Assembly: GCA_022826535.1 (NCBI GenBank) | Contig: JAJDUS010000104.1 | Span: forward strand, 1 to 34,730 | Direction of reading: 5' to 3' | Source: Prochlorococcaceae cyanobacterium jk18x1bzbins.87 | GTDB lineage: Bacteria > Cyanobacteriota > Cyanobacteriia > PCC-6307 > Cyanobiaceae | DNA length: 34,730 bases | Shown here: positions 8,378-16,954 of the stretch, piece by piece | Layout of the letters: each line of letters opens with the position of its first letter | How positions within the stretch are numbered: the first letter of the stretch is position 1 | Made by a program: the position numbers and the translations under genes | The notes under the pieces: generated by a model | Told to the model about the DNA's origin: nothing | Databases searched by the model: none | The model's input: the letters and a program-made list of their open reading frames with translations, nothing else

Positions 8378-10012
8378 ATGCGCCTCCGCCGGCCTCGCCC
8401 CTGGGCTGTGCCGCTACTGCTCTGGCTCTTGACCTGTGTCCTCTGGCTTCCCTGGTTGGGCAATGTTCCACTACGGGATTGGGATGAAGCCGGCATTGCC
8501 CGTACAGCCCTAGAGTTTGCCCAGGTGGCGGATCTCAATGGCCTATTGCCCACCCGCTGGGGAGAGCCCTATTTGAACAAGCCCCCAGGGCTTCACCTCC
8601 TGGTTGCCTTGGCCATTCGTCTTGGTGGGACCCATGAAGCCGTGCTGCGCCTGGTGCCAGCAGTGCTGAGCACCACAGCCATTCCTCTGGTGGCGCTTAT
8701 CCAACAGGAGCTGGTGCTTCAATCCCGGCGATCCAGTGGTCAGCTTCCCGGATCTTTTGCTGGCGAGGGTCTGGCCACGGCACTGATCTTGATGACCACA
8801 TTGCCCATGGCCCGCCATGGGCGGTTGTTGATGCTGGATGGGGCGCTGATCTCTGCCACGCTGTTGCTCTGGTGGAGCCTGCTGCTCGGGAGACATCCCT
8901 GCCGTGGAGCTGGCCTGGCTGGCTTGGCCTGTAGCGCCCTGTTGCTACTCAAGCCCCCGGCCGCCCTGGCGTTTCTGGTGGTTGGCCTGGCGGCAGCACT
9001 GTTGGCAGGGCAGCCCGTGGGAGGACGGGGATTGTGGTCAGTCCTTGTTCAACCCGCCCATCCCTGCTGGCGCCAGGCCTGGAGTTGCGGTCTGTTGGCC
9101 ACTGTGCCCGGTTTGGCGTGGCATGGATGGCACTTTCACCAGCGGGGCGATGGGGCTCTGGTGATGTGGGGGCGGCAAGGGTTTGGCCGGCTGGTGGAGA
9201 CCCTTGAAGGCCATCATCAGGGCTGGTCTGTTCCTGCGTTTGAATTATTGAAAGGAGGTTGGCCCTGGTTCTTGCTATTGCCCTTGGGGTTGCATTTGGC
9301 CTGGCGTCAGCGGAAACACCCCTCAGGTCGGTGGCGGCTCAGCATTTTGGCGGGCTGCCTGGCAGTGGTGCTGTCCCTCAAGACCCAACTGCCCTGGTAT
9401 AGCCATATCCTCTGGCCCCCACTGGCCTGCGTGGAAGGCCCAGCCCTGGCACGACTCTGGCGGGAGCGCCATAGGGGTCAATTGGGGGCCCCTCTGTTGC
9501 TGCTGGGGTTGGTGGTGCTGCTGGCCACTGTTCTGCAGGTGCTGGCCGTTGTTGATGGCTTACCCCTTGTTCCACTTCTCTGGGCCGGTGCGGCGTTTAC
9601 ACTGTCTGGCGTCCTGTTGCTGGCCAGGGGGGCGGCTCGCTGGGCCCTGGGGTTGGTCCTGGTGGGCTGGTGGCTGGCGCTGTTTTGCTTCTGGTCCACA
9701 CCCACCTGGCTATGGGAGTTGAATGAACACTGGCCCACCCGTCCGGTGGGACTGGTGGTGCGCACACTCCCCGCCGAGTTCCCGGTATTCGTTGCAGGCA
9801 CTGGCCGCCCGTCCCTCTCCTGGTATGGGGGGCGCCTGGTTCAGCCCAGACCTGCTCAGCCCCCGTTCCCCCACCATCTGGTGATTCCCGGGGAGGAACC
9901 GCTGGTGGGCTGTCGTCTCCAAGCACTGTTCCCCCCATCCCAGCCTCCTGGCCAACAGAAGGCTGTCGGTGTACAATGGTGCGACCGGGAAGCGTTCAAT
10001 GGTTCCCATTGA
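8378..10012 (+). CDS. ArnT/PMT-type (GT83) membrane glycosyltransferase
   Basis: A 544-residue membrane protein. After the first transmembrane helix comes RDWDEAGIARTALEF, the acidic first-loop motif shared by ArnT and PMT-2 enzymes, and then WGEPYLNKPPGLHLLV, where the NKPPG motif binds the polyprenyl-phosphate sugar donor in this fold. About 11 further hydrophobic segments follow, then a C-terminal soluble part from about residue 455. Such enzymes move a sugar from a lipid carrier to lipid A, protein or another envelope acceptor on the periplasmic side. The acceptor cannot be told from sequence. The ATG at 8378 sits directly before the first helix. Its neighbour, the DUF2079 protein, belongs to a related fold, so both may act in envelope glycosylation. 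Confidence 0.86.
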   Translation: MRLRRPRPWAVPLLLWLLTCVLWLPWLGNVPLRDWDEAGIARTALEFAQVADLNGLLPTRWGEPYLNKPPGLHLLVALAIRLGGTHEAVLRLVPAVLSTTAIPLVALIQQELVLQSRRSSGQLPGSFAGEGLATALILMTTLPMARHGRLLMLDGALISATLLLWWSLLLGRHPCRGAGLAGLACSALLLLKPPAALAFLVVGLAAALLAGQPVGGRGLWSVLVQPAHPCWRQAWSCGLLATVPGLAWHGWHFHQRGDGALVMWGRQGFGRLVETLEGHHQGWSVPAFELLKGGWPWFLLLPLGLHLAWRQRKHPSGRWRLSILAGCLAVVLSLKTQLPWYSHILWPPLACVEGPALARLWRERHRGQLGAPLLLLGLVVLLATVLQVLAVVDGLPLVPLLWAGAAFTLSGVLLLARGAARWALGLVLVGWWLALFCFWSTPTWLWELNEHWPTRPVGLVVRTLPAEFPVFVAGTGRPSLSWYGGRLVQPRPAQPPFPHHLVIPGEEPLVGCRLQALFPPSQPPGQQKAVGVQWCDREAFNGSH

Positions 10013-10313
10013 CCACCGGCTGTCCTGGGATAGAAGCCCCGTCCTGAAGGAAGGCTTTCCCCGTGCTGCACTCTGGACGCAAGGCATCAGCCTCCCCCTC
10101 GCCGCTGGTCTGGCGGTGAGGCTAAACGGATGTGGAGCCTATGGAACCCCAGTTCCGGATCATGCGCCTTGAAAAAGGGGCCAATGGGCCAGCGACTTGG
10201 CTGTGCAGTGATCATGCCGCTGAAAGCAGCTCCTGGCGCCCTGGGGGGGCTGCCCCCCAACAGCAGACGGGTATGAGACAATGTTGAGACCCCTTGTCTT
10301 CAGAAGGGTAAGG
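10013..10313. other. Intergenic, nothing recognised
   Basis: About 300 bp between the glycosyltransferase and the broken barrel gene. It contains GAAGCCCCGTCCTGAAGG near 10032, slightly like the right-end stem of IS200/IS605 elements, but without a second supporting feature. Confidence 0.4.
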
Positions 10314-10950
10314 ATCAGAAAAGTAAGGAGAAGCGCAGCTTGAGGAAATGGTCCACCGGCGAGGTAGCGGTGTTGTGCTCCTGCCGCTCCCCTGCCAGGG
10401 AGACTTGCCAAGGATCAGCTTGGGCTGGCTCGGCATGGGGCACCAAGGACCAGAGGAGGCTGTCGTTCCTGCTGGTGGGGGAGGGGCCAGTGCCACTGCC
10501 GGAGTGAGGGTGAGTTGGTCGTTGTGGGCGGGGAAGCCATAGGCCAACTCCGCTTCAAACCGTTGCCCACTGCTGGGGTCAGCATCCAGCGCCTCCATGG
10601 TGGTGGGGTTCAACAGGCCATCCATGCCGCCTGCTGCCGTGGCACCCATGGCGTGGCTCAGGGAGAGGGAGGGACCGCGATTGGAGCGATTGGGTTCCCA
10701 GGAGAAGGAGAGGGCCAGGCCTTGTTCCTGGAAGTCTCTTCCCTATGGGCGAGGAGGGTGTGTCCCTTCAACGCACCGCTGATGCCCCGTTCCAGAGCCT
10801 GCCAGAGAATGCCAGCGCCTAGATCCAGACCAAAGCCGGATTCTGCATCCCCACTGTCTTGCCAGATGCCCAGCTTCCATGGAGGGGAGGAGGGAAGCGC
10901 CGTTGGATAAGGGGAAAGGTCTGATAGCCTCGATTCCCAATTCACATCAC
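10313..10950 (-). pseudogene. Beta-barrel C-terminal domain, frameshifted copy
   Basis: Read in order across three frames of the minus strand, this stretch matches the barrel at 1-645 almost end to end: GIEAIRPFPLSNGASLL, then SGFGLDLGAGILW and GISGALKGHTLLAH, then GLLNPTTMEALDADPSSGQ and AELAYGFPAHNDQLTLTPA, and finally DHFLKLRFSLLF with a terminal Phe before the stop. At least three frame changes separate the pieces (near 10875, 10735 and 10470). Similarity stops at about 10950, so the copy lacks the upstream part of the protein too. It is a dead, inverted duplicate of the barrel module. Confidence 0.82.
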
Positions 10951-11163
10951 CGTCGTTCACATTCACTGCGGCGGCGGACGGACTGCCTAACGCTATCGTC
11001 ACCATTAAAAATTGGGAAACAAGACGGGAGGAATCCGCAACGACGGCAGCAGGATCAATGGCATCAGCAAGCTTGTCATAGAGGCGGGCGTTAATGAGTC
11101 AGGATCACCGCTTGGTCCTGATGCACAACAGTTGGATGCTCATTCCAGGGAGCCTCTCCAATC

Positions 11164-11369
11164 CCTGACCAACTTATTCTTGGAGAGGAAGAAGTTATTA
11201 GGGATGGTAACATAGGAGTAGTGTGTCAACCCACTGTTCTGAGACCGCTATCAAGCCCAAGAAGGGCCATCTCAAGGGCAATATACAGTGATTTGACCCT
11301 CAAGAAGCTCCTTGAGAGAGAAAAGAGAGCAGTTCCACTGATTACCCTCCTGATTGATACGGTTCCCCA
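11164..11369 (+). repeat. IS5-type element right part, copy 2 (solo remnant)
   Basis: About 90% identical to 6391-6597 and in the same orientation, but with no transposase body before it: the stretch 10951-11163 shows nothing recognisable. This is the residue of a second IS5-type element after deletion. The IS427-type element follows 62 bp downstream. Confidence 0.82.
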
Positions 11370-11430
11370 ACAGAATCAGAGCTCTGGGAAAGCAGTAGGT
11401 AACCCCAGCTCTGGGGATAAGGAGGCCTTA

Positions 11431-12293
11431 GGATCAGGACCCATGATGTGAGGAGTGATCCTCTCAGTACAGAGGAACTCCCAAGCAGACATCAGGAAGA
11501 TGAGTGATGACTCAAGTTGTTTTGGCTGGGCGAAGAGCAGGTTGCACGTATCCGCGCCTCCTTCCCCAGGGAACAGGGTGTGAAGCGGGTGGATGGCAGG
11601 AAGGTATTGAGCGGCATCGTCCATGGACCCAGAGTGGCTGGCGGTATGTGGATGCCCCAGCTGCCGATGAACCCCACAAAAAAACCTTACGACCATTTCC
11701 ACTGTTGGTCAGACAACAGTGCCTTTGACATGATCTCTTCCAAGTTGACAGAATCTGACCCCACAGAGCCACCTGATCCCATAGAGCCAGATGTGCTGAT
11801 GATTGACGCCACTGACAGACATCAAAGTCCATCGCACGGCCTCCAGCCCCAATAAGGGGAGCTGAAACCGGCTTGATCAGCCGGATCAAGGGAGACATAA
11901 CCAGCAAACTCCATGTGGTCTGCGATAGCAAAGTGTTGTCCCCTGCATTTGCACCTGAGGAAAGGGCAGGCGTGACTTCACTGGCGCTGCTGTGCTGCTG
12001 AGGAACCTGCCGCCTGCCGCCGCAGTGATGGGCGGGCGGCAAAGGATATGACAGGGACAAAATCCGTAAGACGCTGGCACAGCAGGGCATCTCCCCTTGC
12101 ATCCCATCTCACCCTAGCCCCAAGAAGACCGTCCATTACAGCAAAACATTTTACCAAATGCGCCACAAAATCAAGAATCTATTTTCCTTACTGAAGAACC
12201 GGCGGCGTATTGCAGCATGTGATCACTGCACTCCATCTTCCGCTCTGCCATTCTCCTGGCCACTATTGTCGTTTTCTGGAATGAGCCTGATCC
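11431..12293 (+). mobile_element. IS427-type (IS5 superfamily) element, copy 1, decayed
   Basis: Left end GGATCAGGACCCATGATG at 11431 and right end AATGAGCCTGATCC at 12280-12293 are inverted relatives, and both match the ends of a second element at 16955-17813 (863 and 859 bp long). Inside lies a broken transposase: GEEQVARIRASFPREQG and VDGRKVLSGIVHG, then VLMIDATD (first catalytic Asp), a GDITSKLHVVCDS segment, GYDRDKIRKTLAQQGISPC, and MRHKIKNLFSLLKNRRRIA with the final catalytic-Glu region altered. The pieces are spread over several frames with internal stops, so the element is inactive. Confidence 0.82.
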
Positions 12294-12343
12294 TGGACCA
12301 GGCTCAGATCCTTGCCCATCTCTCTCCCCACTCACCTGAACTC

Positions 12344-13163
12344 ATGCCCATCTGCATGCGTCACCTGTTGGCCAGTTCTGCTGTGGCTGGTCTTCTCGTT
12401 CTCCTCCCTGTGGGAGATGCCAACGCACAGGACAACAGGAACACTTGGGGCTGGGGTACAGCAGGGGGGGGGGGTGATGTTAAGCTTCATTGCAATTGCA
12501 GCAGCAGGAGGTGCAGTGGGCGGCAGTAGCATCACCAGTTGGCTGTTGTTGCAGCGCAAAGGTAAACGAGACGATGAAGTAATGGAACTTGACCTTAAGC
12601 AAGTGAATAACAATATCAAGATATTGGACAAAAAATTAACAAAACTAGAAATGGAAATTATTCAGAGATTGAGTCCTACCCTAGAAAGTAAAACAGACTC
12701 AGAGAGCGCAGTGAACATGGGAGATCACGAAAAATTGCCTCTTCCTCGCATAAACAAAGACCCACTGGCCCGAGCAGACGAAGAGCTAATGAAGATTGAA
12801 AGAAAAGTACGTGAGATGGAGATAAAGATCAAACGTATTCCTGGTGATGAGCTCATGTCCACAGGAGATGCTGTTAGGCATCTGCTTCACGTAGAGGTGA
12901 AAGAAGCCGTCGAAAAAATCATATCTATAACTGGTATTTCAGATTCACAGATACCACCATATCCAGGAATTTTAGATAATATGAGCATTGCTAAGCGCTG
13001 GCTAAAGAATACCCGAGAAGTTCTTGATATGCATAATCCAAGCAAACCAAGTCGCAAGCAAGTCAAGAGCTATGAACGAAATAATGTTAATCGCAACCCT
13101 AATATGCCAGACCAAGACTATGGATTAGATCCCCAGAATCCTTGGGAGATATCAAAAGGCTAG
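12344..13163 (+). pseudogene. Conserved-leader coiled-coil membrane protein, member 1 (out of frame at a G11 tract)
   Basis: The frame from ATG 12344 (or 12356) gives a signal peptide, MRHLLASSAVAGLLVLLP then DANAQ, and QDNRNTWGWGTA, and then runs into eleven consecutive G at 12464-12474. Past the tract the related frame is the next one: MLSFIAIAAAGGAV membrane segment, LLLQRKGKRDD positive stop-transfer, and a charged coiled-coil tail to 13163. Removing one G (or adding two) joins both parts into about 272 residues that align with member 3 through IKILD-KKL. After that the tails differ. The tail is clearly richer in A+T than the neighbours. This may be a phase-variable gene in the OFF state, a true pseudogene, or a homopolymer miscall. 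Function unknown; the topology suggests a membrane anchor with a cytoplasmic coiled coil. Confidence 0.72.
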
Positions 13164-13197
13164 GGCGGGTCATCAAAAGGCCAGAGGGTTGCAATTG

Positions 13198-13458
13198 TCA
13201 GGTAGAGGGCAACGAGAAAGGGAATTGTCCTCTTGCCGTAGGGCTTGGCAATGGCTCAGAATGGCTTGATCTGCCCAAGGTGATGATCCCCTGATGAGAT
13301 GAACCATAAGTCTTGGCCACTCCCTTGCAGAGGGCATGGATCTTGCTGCTTAAGCAACCTCGTGAGCGGTCAGAAGGGTCTTTGCCCGGCAGAAGGTCTT
13401 TGCTGGACTCCCGCTGAGCATTGGCAAGGCTGGAGCGATTCATAGATGCAAGCCCCAC
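13198..13458 (-). pseudogene. IS5-superfamily transposase fragment (IS1031-like)
   Basis: The minus strand encodes NRSSLANAQRESSKDLLPG, then GDRSRGCLSSKIHALCKG, close to the GRSRGGLSTKIHA block that follows the first catalytic Asp in IS1031-type transposases. Only about 85 residues remain, and the part after the KIHALC block has lost resemblance. It sits between member 1 and the truncated member 2 of the conserved-leader family. Confidence 0.6.
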
Positions 13459-13577
13459 TGCTGCGCCCTGGTAGCCTGTGAACCACTCCCTCCTCTAGCG
13501 GGACAACTCCTATTTTGCTTGCACGCCCTAGGCTGGCCTCAGTTCTTGTCCGTCTTCTTCCCCACTCACCCGAATTC

Positions 13578-13740
13578 ATGCGGCTTCCCATGCGTCACCT
13601 GTTGGCCGGTTCTGCTGTGGCTGGTCTTCTCTTTCTCCTCCCCGTGGGGGATGCCAATGCACAGGACAACAGGAACACTTGGGGCTGGGGTGCAGCAGGA
13701 GGTGTTGTGTTAACCTTCACTGCAGGCGGTGCAAGCAAGA
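13578..13740 (+). pseudogene. Conserved-leader family, member 2 (leader only)
   Basis: ATG 13578 begins a third copy of the leader: MRHLLAGSAVAGLLFLLP, DANAQDNRNTWGWGAAGG and VVLTF. After about 54 residues the similarity ends at GGASK, exactly where the IS427-type end sequence AATGAGCCTGACCC begins (13741). The frame then runs on out of phase through the start of member 3 to a stop at 13922. This is a leader-only fragment cut at an IS end. Confidence 0.72.
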
Positions 13741-13786
13741 ATGAGCCTGACCCTAAACTAAGCTCTTTCCCCACTCACCTGAACTC

Positions 13787-14851
13787 ATGCCCATCTCCAT
13801 GCGTCATCTATTGGCCAGTTCTGCTGTGGCTGGTCTTCTCGTTCTCCTCCCTGTGGGAGATGCCAACGCACAGGACAACAGGAATACTTGGGATTGGGGT
13901 GCAGCAGGGGGTGTGGTGTTAAGCTTCATTGCAATTGCAGCGGCAGGAGGTGCAGTGGTCGGCAGTAGCACCACTAGTTGGCTTTTGTTGCAGCGCAAAA
14001 GTAAACGAGATGATGCAGTTAATGAAAAGCTAGAAAATGTATTAAATGACATTAACAGATTGACTAGTGCTGAAGCAGAATTGAATAGTAGTATCAAGAT
14101 ATTGGACACGAAATTAAATGGCGTTAATGAGTTGACTAGTACTCTGGAAAAGAAAATTGATAATCTCAGGAATGAAAATGAGGCCCTAAACGATCTTGAG
14201 CAGGAGCAGGAGAAATTTCAGGAGCTTCTAAGGAAATGTGAGGATGAGAAAGGATCACTAGATAAGGAAAAGATTGAATTACAAAAAATACTAAAAGACC
14301 AAGAATCAAATATAGATAAACAATGGAAAATCATGAAAGATAATTGTAAAGAAGATGAAAAGAAGAATCAAAAGATAAACTCTATTAATTATCTAAAATT
14401 GATCAAATCTTCCAAATCTGTTAGTTGTTATGATTGTTTGAACGCAATCAAGAAATTATTGCCTGACTCTTTAAAAATATTACCAGAGGCTGATAAATCA
14501 GCTAAGGATCATGAGAAATTTACAAATATTGATCAACTCTTTGAACTGCTTTGGAAGCTTGGCACTGACTTCCAAGAGCGAATGCGGCCAGAGGGATCAC
14601 GCTCATCTGAAATTGTCCAAGCTGTCTTTAGTAAAGGACAATATGCTCCCTATTCCAGCAAAAAGAACAAAGGCGGCAAACGTAAATGTCCTACTGTTAA
14701 ATACAAAGGAAAGACTATAGAAATGGATGAGCACCTGAAAATAGGTGGTGGTGGAGAGGGAGCACCAGAGAACTCTTGTCTACGTATTCATTTCTCTTGG
14801 GATGTCGAAAGCAAAAAGGTTTTGATTGGCCATTGTGGGAAGCACCTTTAG
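13787..14851 (+). CDS. Conserved-leader coiled-coil membrane protein, member 3 (intact)
   Basis: A 354-residue protein of unknown function. Residues about 5-28 are a signal peptide with a DANA-Q type cleavage site. A short Trp-containing segment (QDNRNTWDWGAA) precedes a Gly/Ala-rich hydrophobic helix (VVLSFIAIAAAGGAVVG) and the positively charged LLLQRKSKRDD, which would place the rest in the cytoplasm. From about residue 75 to 195 a long, highly charged coiled coil follows, then a Lys-rich part with Cys residues (SVSCYDCLNA), and a compact C-terminal stretch ending CLRIHFSWDVESKKVLIGHC-GKHL. That last motif recalls uncharacterised bacterial proteins I cannot name. The DNA of the tail is much more AT-rich than the neighbours. 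The start could also be the ATG at 13799; no Shine-Dalgarno sequence is evident. Confidence 0.8.
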   Translation: MPISMRHLLASSAVAGLLVLLPVGDANAQDNRNTWDWGAAGGVVLSFIAIAAAGGAVVGSSTTSWLLLQRKSKRDDAVNEKLENVLNDINRLTSAEAELNSSIKILDTKLNGVNELTSTLEKKIDNLRNENEALNDLEQEQEKFQELLRKCEDEKGSLDKEKIELQKILKDQESNIDKQWKIMKDNCKEDEKKNQKINSINYLKLIKSSKSVSCYDCLNAIKKLLPDSLKILPEADKSAKDHEKFTNIDQLFELLWKLGTDFQERMRPEGSRSSEIVQAVFSKGQYAPYSSKKNKGGKRKCPTVKYKGKTIEMDEHLKIGGGGEGAPENSCLRIHFSWDVESKKVLIGHCGKHL

Positions 14852-14865
14852 AGACTCCCCAAGAA

Positions 14866-14976
14866 TTAAAGCCTGAAAAATTCTCTCTGGCTGAGTTCGG
14901 GCCTTATGAGAAGCCCTTGCTACGAGAGACGCGAGGATTACAAGGGCTTCAAAAAAACGGCCGCACGGCTCTTTCC
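14866..14976 (-). repeat. Diverged relative of the mini-element (copy C)
   Basis: GGCTGAGTTCGGGCCTTATG and the following AGAAGCCCTTGCTACGAGAG resemble the same part of copy A (GGCTCAGTCCTGGC, GAAAAGCCTTGCTGTAAGAG) at roughly 70% over about 55 bp, including the central inverted repeat. Resemblance fades outside that core. The rest of the 234-bp gap before clpR shows nothing. Confidence 0.45.
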
Positions 14977-15085
14977 AAGCTCAGCAGTCTCGATGGGGAG
15001 CCTCCCACCCTCAAAGGGGAGGAATCCCCCCATGGCGACCAGGCACCATGGGCGCCCCTCAACTCGCTAGGCTACCCCCAATGGA

Positions 15086-15808
15086 ATGCGCAAAAGCACG
15101 ATGCCTCGAGGAGTGACCACTCCCATCACCCAGACCATCTCCACCGCCTATGAGACGGCAGAGGCCAGTGTGCTGCGAACGCCACCGCCTGATCTTCCCT
15201 CCCTGCTGCTGCGGGAGCGGATCATTTACCTGGGCCTGCCCCTCTTTTCCGATGACCAGGTGAAGCAACGACTGGGGCTGGACGTGACCGAACTCATTAT
15301 TGCCCAGTTGCTCTATCTGGAGTTTGACCAGCCGGACAAGCCCATTTTCTTCTACATCAATTCTACGGGCACCAGTTGGTACTCCGGTGAGGCCATTGGT
15401 TTTGAGACCGAGGCCTTTGCCATTTGCGACACCCTCCGCTACGTCAAGCCACCGGTCCACACCATCTGCATCGGTCAGGCCATGGGCACTGCCGCCATGA
15501 TTCTGTCCGCCGGCGCCAAGGGGTATCGGGCCGCTTTGCCCCATGCCTCCATCGTCCTTCACCAGCCCCGCAGTGGCGCCCGGGGCCAGGCCAGCGATAT
15601 CCAGATTCGCGCCCAGGAGGTGCTGCAGAACAAGCGCACCATGCTGGAAATTCTGGCCGCCAACACGGGTCATACCGTGGAGGAGTTGGGCCGGGATTCC
15701 GACCGCATGACCTATATGACAGCCACGGAAGCCAAGGACTACGGCCTGATTGACCGGGTGCTCACCAGCAGAAAGGAACTGCCCGCAGCACCTCCTCCAA
15801 CCCCCTAG
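15086..15808 (+). CDS. clpR: ClpR, inactive Clp protease subunit
   Basis: A ClpP-fold subunit of the Clp protease core that lacks its own catalysis. At the nucleophile position, where ClpP3 next door has GQAASMGAF, this protein has GQAMGTAAM, putting Gly134 in place of Ser. The His is kept (LHQP, about residue 159), and the catalytic Asp position holds Met208 (DSDRMTYM). In cyanobacteria ClpR assembles with ClpP3 into a mixed ring that works with ClpC. The gene lies 35 bp upstream of clpP3 in one operon. The start may instead be ATG 15101 or GTG 15113; the first 30 residues are poorly conserved in this subunit. Confidence 0.92.
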   Translation: MRKSTMPRGVTTPITQTISTAYETAEASVLRTPPPDLPSLLLRERIIYLGLPLFSDDQVKQRLGLDVTELIIAQLLYLEFDQPDKPIFFYINSTGTSWYSGEAIGFETEAFAICDTLRYVKPPVHTICIGQAMGTAAMILSAGAKGYRAALPHASIVLHQPRSGARGQASDIQIRAQEVLQNKRTMLEILAANTGHTVEELGRDSDRMTYMTATEAKDYGLIDRVLTSRKELPAAPPPTP

Positions 15809-15843
15809 CCCCACTCGTTTCTCCCCTCACCACCTCTTGTCCC

Positions 15844-16440
15844 ATGCCCCTCGGAACCCCTAGCGTCCCCTATCGCTTGCCCGGCAGTCAATTTGAACGC
15901 TGGGTCGATATCTACACCCGCCTTGGGGTGGAGCGGATCCTGTTTCTGGGCTCTGAAGTCACCGATGCGGTGGCCAATGCCCTGGTGGCCCAAATGCTGT
16001 ACCTGGACTCCGATAACACCAAACCCATCTACATCTATATCAACTCACCAGGTGGTTCCGTCACGGCCGGCATGGCCATCTACGACACCATCCGCTACGT
16101 GAAATCCGATGTGGTGACCATCTGTGTGGGGCAGGCCGCCAGCATGGGGGCGTTTCTCCTGGCCGCCGGCACGAAGGGGAAGCGCTCGGCCCTTCCCCAC
16201 AGCCGCATCATGATCCACCAGCCCAGCAGTGGCGCCCAGGGGCAGGCCAGCGATATTGCCATTGAGGCCAAGGAAATCCTCCGCAACCGGGACAGTCTCA
16301 ATCAGGAGTTGGCCGCCATGTGTAACCAACCCGTGGAGAAGGTGGCCAAAGACTCGGACCGGGACTTCTTCATGGGTGCAGCAGAAGCCAAGGACTATGG
16401 CCTGATTGATCGGGTTATTGCCCACCCCAGCGAGGCGTAG
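15844..16440 (+). CDS. clpP3: ATP-dependent Clp protease proteolytic subunit, ClpP3 type
   Basis: Serine protease subunit of the Clp core. The full catalytic triad is visible: Ser100 (GQAASMGAF), His125 (MIHQPSSG) and Asp174 (SDRDFFMG). Length (198 residues) is standard. Pairing with clpR immediately upstream is the conserved cyanobacterial arrangement, which is the basis for the ClpP3 label. A GC-rich inverted stretch just after the stop (about 16450-16470) could act as a terminator. Confidence 0.94.
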   Translation: MPLGTPSVPYRLPGSQFERWVDIYTRLGVERILFLGSEVTDAVANALVAQMLYLDSDNTKPIYIYINSPGGSVTAGMAIYDTIRYVKSDVVTICVGQAASMGAFLLAAGTKGKRSALPHSRIMIHQPSSGAQGQASDIAIEAKEILRNRDSLNQELAAMCNQPVEKVAKDSDRDFFMGAAEAKDYGLIDRVIAHPSEA

Positions 16441-16549
16441 CGGCTGCCCCGAACGGGCGGGGGCGCCCATGGATCCTTAAGAATAGTTCATTGACCATGG
16501 AACGCCAGGGGTGAGGCTGGTAGAAGAAAGGCAACTCAACTGATTTTCC

Positions 16550-16954
16550 GTGGATTCCAAAACCGCCTTTGCTGCCGTTGCCCATTGCGCTGTATACGCT
16601 GATCTGGAGACCAGCGATATGGAGCTAACCGCGTTTGTTAATGAGCTGACGGCTCGCCACCCCTACAAGACCATGGAGAAGGCCGAATGGGATTCTCTGA
16701 TCGATGAGTTGTGGGACCGGCGCCGCAAAGATGGGTCAGGAATCCTACTGGCCGAAGCAACGATAGCCTTGAGCCTTGAGCAGCGGCTCACCGCCTTTGC
16801 CGTGGCCTGCAAAATCGTCGCCAGCGATGGGGAGATTAACGATGACGAGGCCGGATTTCTCATCAATCTCGCTGAGACCATTGGCCTCACGAGGGAGGCA
16901 GTTACTGGCATTGTCACAACGATGAAGGTTCTCTGCCGGGAGGTTTTGCCCTAG
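16550..16954 (+). CDS. TerB-like domain protein, copy 1
   Basis: A 134-residue, probably cytoplasmic protein. Its C-terminal half, from RLTAFAVACKIVASDGEINDDE to INLAETIGL, fits the TerB/DjlA all-helical fold with its acidic metal-binding type loop (SDGEINDDE). The molecular role of this fold outside tellurite-resistance operons is unclear, and no ter genes are nearby. The start is a GTG (VDSKTAFAAV); the paralogue at 18024 starts the same way with TTG. The stop codon abuts the end of an IS427-type element. About 65% of residues are shared with copy 2. Confidence 0.78.
   Translation: MDSKTAFAAVAHCAVYADLETSDMELTAFVNELTARHPYKTMEKAEWDSLIDELWDRRRKDGSGILLAEATIALSLEQRLTAFAVACKIVASDGEINDDEAGFLINLAETIGLTREAVTGIVTTMKVLCREVLP

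Noticed and set aside
10025-10065. GAAGCCCCGTCCTGAAGGAAGG as the right end of an IS200/IS605 element
   Set aside because: No TnpB or TnpA remnant was found upstream and the stem is poor; one short resemblance is not enough.
13741-13922. Continuation of leader member 2 as a longer protein
   Set aside because: After 13740 the frame reads the start of member 3 out of phase (Pro/Trp/Cys-rich nonsense), so it is not a natural tail.
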